A DNA stretch of 36,109 nt from the NCBI GenBank assembly GCA_009775365.1, contig VSPM01000028.1, positions 1 to 36,109 on the forward strand, written 5' to 3'. The translations under genes and the position numbers were made by a program. Position 1 is the stretch's first letter. Each line of letters starts with the position of its first letter. The stretch comes from Muribaculaceae bacterium (lineage in GTDB: Bacteria; Bacteroidota; Bacteroidia; Bacteroidales; Muribaculaceae). Below, piece by piece: positions 32,810-36,109 of the stretch. The notes under the pieces were generated by a model that was not told where the DNA came from, did not search any database, and saw nothing but the letters and a program-made list of their open reading frames with translations.

Positions 32810-35800
32810 ATGGCAAAATTCGTTAGTAAAGCTCAACTTAAATTAGCTGATATCGAGGAAATTAATAAATTCTTCGAGGATAACATATTCCAAGGTGTGT
32901 TCTCTAATGAAATTAAAAGCAAGCATCCGGAATGGTTCAAGGGAAGCGTATCTAACATTCGTTTAGATGGTGCTACTACAGATATTTTGGGTTCATATAT
33001 CAATGTTCCAGCATCTTCAAACATAATTAAAGAAGGCCCATGTCAATTTAAATGCCGATTAAAATCTCATTCGCCATTTCAAATTTCATTGATTCCAAAT
33101 TCTCTTGAAAATATTGATAATTTTACTGAGACATCTCTGACTGATGTAGCAGAAAATGCTACTGAAGCTGATCTTTTCCAGCTATGGGGAGTCGATAGCA
33201 CTGAATGTATAGGGTTTTATCATCATGACGAAGAAAAAGAGATCTACGTCATCGATGATATTAGAAAACCCAATTTTGATCACATCCCTTATTATCCGAC
33301 TGATTCCGATAAAAGACCCATACGTTTAACATATCATAAACTTATATATGGGATAAAGGAAAACGACTACTACCTTTTTAATTGGAAATTATCTCATAGG
33401 AATATCTTAAATCCGTATGAGATATATATAGATTTTAATACTCCTCCAAGAAAAATTCAGCCTAAATGGTTCATCGATAAACTCTTCAAGGATCGGCATG
33501 ACGATAAATCAAAGAACTTTAGTTCAGCGACTAACTTTCTTGATACGCTGAGTAAACAACTCAGCGCAAATGACTCTACATTTATTTATGAACTTTTACA
33601 GAATGCCAATGATTATCCCGTAGAAGGCAAGATGGTAGATGTAGTCTTTCATATCACAGATAATTACTTGCTTTTTCTTCATTCGGGAGATGCGTTTAAT
33701 GTCCGCAATATTTCTGGAATTTGTGGAATTAATGAGAAGGAAAAGGTTGCTAATAAGCGTACTATTGGCTATAAGGGTATTGGCTTTAAAACGGTGTTCT
33801 TAAACAATCACTATGTCTATATACAGACTGGAGATTATTCATTTAGATTCGATGAAGGAGAAACTCCTGAGAAAAAACCAGGAGGTAAGATTAGACGACT
33901 TGAAGCTCCTTTCCAAATATTGCCTATTTGGACTCCTGCTAATGAAGTAGCTCCTGAAGTCAGAAATGTATTTAGACAATCGGGGGAAGAGTTCAGAGTT
34001 CGTATTGCACTTCGCCCCGATAATAAGGACTTGTTACATGTTGGCCGCAACAACTACGAGTCGCTATTTAAGTCCGTTTTCTCAGATTCAAATATCATCC
34101 TTTTTATCCCAAACATCAACTCTGTTAGGGTAATTATAAATGGAGTCGAGGAACGTGTTTGTTTACGTAACAATAAAGAATGGGTTGTTTCTGACTATGA
34201 AGTTGAAATCCAAGAATCACTTCAACTTGCAATAAATAAAACTATCGACAAAGGCAATACTCGCATTCCGGAAAAATATAAGGATTTTGATTATACTAAA
34301 GTCTCATTTGCTTGCAAACGTATAGGTGCTACAATCCAACCTATTGAACATGCCACTGTCTATTGTTATCTTCCGACAAGTGCATCATGGGGATTTCATT
34401 TCCTATTGAATACAGATATGATACCTAAGGGGGATCGTAATGATATCGAGAAAGAGGTTGTACTTGCTGATGGGGAGGAAACAAACTTTAACGAAGAACT
34501 TGCCTCTATTGCTGGCGATAAGTTCTTTGATTGGATTCTGGATTTGTTAAAAAGTAGAGAATATCAGTTAGCTTCGGTATTCTCATTAATACCCGATTTC
34601 AAAAAATGCAAAAAAGAACATGATTTTTACGATTCTTTCATTGCTAAGTTTGAATCGGCATTTGAATCCAGATTAGATTCAGATCATATTGTCCCTGTAT
34701 CTAAGGGTATCTCTTTGATTAAGAGCGTCATCCTCGACACAACGGGGTTGTCTTCGAGTGACATTATGACAGATGATGAGTTTCGTAAGTTTACCGATAT
34801 GGAAGACTTATATCTTCCGCTCCCTATCTTACGTAAGGATAAGAATTTTAATTCATTTTTGAAAAGATATGCATCAGACTCTCAAGTATTCGACAAGGAT
34901 GAGATTTACAATCTAATCAGTCATACATCCTTTCAAGAATGGCTAAAAAATCAAGAAAACAACAACCGTTTCCTTAATTTCTTGCTTGAAAAGAAGTATC
35001 TTCAAGATTTCCTTGATGAGAAGATTTTCCTTAAGGCCGATGGAGGGCTTTATCGTGCTTGTGAATTATACTACGACATTGATAAGTATCTTGCCGACCT
35101 CGATGCATTCACTGACTATCTTTACTATCTGAGTCCTCAAACCCGTGAATACTTTGCTGAGAACTCGCAATGGGATGATGCTATCTCTGGGGCCTTTGCA
35201 AAATTTGACGAAGACAAGTTCGTAAATGATATACTTCTTGACGAGGACAATATCGAGGCAACCAAGGAAAGATTGAAGAATTTCGACACCTCTGTTCATT
35301 TCTTCAACTTCCTTGCCATATATGTTGGCTATACAGACAACTACAAGCAACTGCCATTTTATGATGCAAATGGGAAGGTTGTTGAAAGCTTCGAAGATAA
35401 GTTGGTTTTCTTCCACAATATTGAAGGAGAAACACTTTGCGCATCTAAATGGCTTGAAAACGTTGTTATATCTTTTATCAGTGACTCTTATTCGGAAGTT
35501 GCAAAATCTTACTTTAAGAAATTTGACGTTCAGGATTACTCAGACGATATAATCGTTAAGGATATTATATTATCTGAAGACTATACCAGTGATATATCTT
35601 CTGCAATTGACGAAGACATAGATTTGTCAGTTGATTTCATAAACTTTTGTTTCAAAAACAAAGATATTATACCTCCGTTAGGTCTTAAATCATATACCTT
35701 GAACGTATATGATTGTAATGGAGATTCCGACTGGTATATCAATGATAATGTTGTTTATTTCCCATCATCGCAATTTGACTACTATTCCCAGAAGAAATGG

Positions 35801-36067
35801 ATAGATTCTTCTTGGCTAACTTGCCTGAATGTAGCCTATATTCCTGATAAATTTGCGGAAGAAGAGTACAAGAAATTCTTTACCGACGCATTTGGCATAG
35901 AAGAACTAACCGATGTTTATTTCTATAAGAATGTTGTCAAGAAGAATCTTACGAATCTTTTTAGCAAAATCAAAGGGAATGAAGACAAGGACGGACATAA
36001 GAATATTGACTTCGTCAATTATCTTGATGAGAATTATAACAATAGTTCGTTAAAAAATTATTCATAG
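32810..36067 (+). CDS. Large sacsin-like GHKL (HATPase) protein; 3' end probably frameshifted
   Basis: A 1085-residue protein, as read, with a central GHKL ATP-binding domain: N-box ELLQNAND (261-268), G1-like HSGDAF (291-296) and G2 motif IGYKGIGFKTVF (319-330). This arrangement is that of sacsin N-terminal ATP-binding-like proteins, relatives of Hsp90/MutL/MORC ATPases. The first 230 residues precede the ATPase and I cannot assign them; the 700 residues after it are rich in Asp, Lys, Phe and Tyr, with no domain I recognise. The gene is more AT-rich than the core genes. The frame ends SSLKNYS at 36067, but removing one A from the A6 run at 36052-36057 opens it to the window edge, reading IIHRLSGINRQAKEFFD. 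The protein is therefore probably longer in the intact form. Function is unknown; a defence role is plausible from the context. Confidence 0.8.
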   Translation: MAKFVSKAQLKLADIEEINKFFEDNIFQGVFSNEIKSKHPEWFKGSVSNIRLDGATTDILGSYINVPASSNIIKEGPCQFKCRLKSHSPFQISLIPNSLENIDNFTETSLTDVAENATEADLFQLWGVDSTECIGFYHHDEEKEIYVIDDIRKPNFDHIPYYPTDSDKRPIRLTYHKLIYGIKENDYYLFNWKLSHRNILNPYEIYIDFNTPPRKIQPKWFIDKLFKDRHDDKSKNFSSATNFLDTLSKQLSANDSTFIYELLQNANDYPVEGKMVDVVFHITDNYLLFLHSGDAFNVRNISGICGINEKEKVANKRTIGYKGIGFKTVFLNNHYVYIQTGDYSFRFDEGETPEKKPGGKIRRLEAPFQILPIWTPANEVAPEVRNVFRQSGEEFRVRIALRPDNKDLLHVGRNNYESLFKSVFSDSNIILFIPNINSVRVIINGVEERVCLRNNKEWVVSDYEVEIQESLQLAINKTIDKGNTRIPEKYKDFDYTKVSFACKRIGATIQPIEHATVYCYLPTSASWGFHFLLNTDMIPKGDRNDIEKEVVLADGEETNFNEELASIAGDKFFDWILDLLKSREYQLASVFSLIPDFKKCKKEHDFYDSFIAKFESAFESRLDSDHIVPVSKGISLIKSVILDTTGLSSSDIMTDDEFRKFTDMEDLYLPLPILRKDKNFNSFLKRYASDSQVFDKDEIYNLISHTSFQEWLKNQENNNRFLNFLLEKKYLQDFLDEKIFLKADGGLYRACELYYDIDKYLADLDAFTDYLYYLSPQTREYFAENSQWDDAISGAFAKFDEDKFVNDILLDEDNIEATKERLKNFDTSVHFFNFLAIYVGYTDNYKQLPFYDANGKVVESFEDKLVFFHNIEGETLCASKWLENVVISFISDSYSEVAKSYFKKFDVQDYSDDIIVKDIILSEDYTSDISSAIDEDIDLSVDFINFCFKNKDIIPPLGLKSYTLNVYDCNGDSDWYINDNVVYFPSSQFDYYSQKKWIDSSWLTCLNVAYIPDKFAEEEYKKFFTDAFGIEELTDVYFYKNVVKKNLTNLFSKIKGNEDKDGHKNIDFVNYLDENYNNSSLKNYS

Positions 36068-36109
36068 GCTAAGCGGCATCAACCGTCAAGCCAAAGAGTT
36101 CTTTGACAA

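Noticed and set aside
1..36109. CRISPR array, tRNA or rRNA genes
   Set aside because: No regularly spaced identical repeats of CRISPR type and no tRNA- or rRNA-like sequence were recognised; the repeats found are short and of other kinds.

Overview
The window looks like a chromosome segment of a Bacteroidales bacterium, probably Muribaculaceae or a relative (the family is my guess). Supporting signs are a TonB-dependent receptor paired with a DUF4249 lipoprotein, a class III fructose-bisphosphatase, Bacteroidales mobile-element families (DUF3408, MobC-like, IS982, ISAs1), and several promoters of the Bacteroidetes type (TTG, 19-21 nt, then TAnnTTTG). No tRNA, rRNA or CRISPR array was seen.

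Layout. (1) 1-370: a short, apparently truncated secreted-protein gene. (2) 503-6913: the late cobalamin pathway as two convergent blocks, cobQ-cobD-cbiB on + and cobU-cobT-cobS-cobC on -. Together they take cobyrinic acid a,c-diamide to cobalamin; no corrin-ring genes are present. (3) 7069-8265: a DUF418 membrane protein. (4) 8228-13100: a low-order region in which two 88-bp, 95%-identical fragments of a MNT-type nucleotidyltransferase gene lie as direct repeats around IS982 and ISAs1 remnants and a lipoprotein/TonB receptor/DUF4249 block. (5) 13203-16923: beta-carbonic anhydrase, a YddG-like exporter and a DPP-IV-like peptidase, closely packed. (6) 17012-20264: fbp followed by an Fsr-like MFS transporter on -. 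(7) 20497-25487: a DAACS symporter, a stand-alone HMA metallochaperone, a Zn/Cd-type P-ATPase and nicotinate phosphoribosyltransferase.

(8) From about 25484 the character changes. A Cof-type HAD phosphatase gene is frameshifted and cut off, and behind it lies an accessory region that reaches the right edge. It holds a 3 x 19-bp iteron-like array, a small membrane protein, a tyrosine recombinase with paired 10-bp repeats over its promoter, a DUF1016/PDDEXK nuclease, a degenerate 9-12-bp repeat tract, a MobC-like gene, DUF3408 and excisionase-like HTH genes, a broken XRE regulator, and a large sacsin-like GHKL ATPase. The ATPase frame appears to continue past its stop after a one-base shift in an A6 run. 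This looks like a decayed integrative/mobilizable element with cargo resembling anti-phage or restriction genes. The PDDEXK nuclease and the GHKL ATPase are the best candidates for something undescribed; a defence role is inference.
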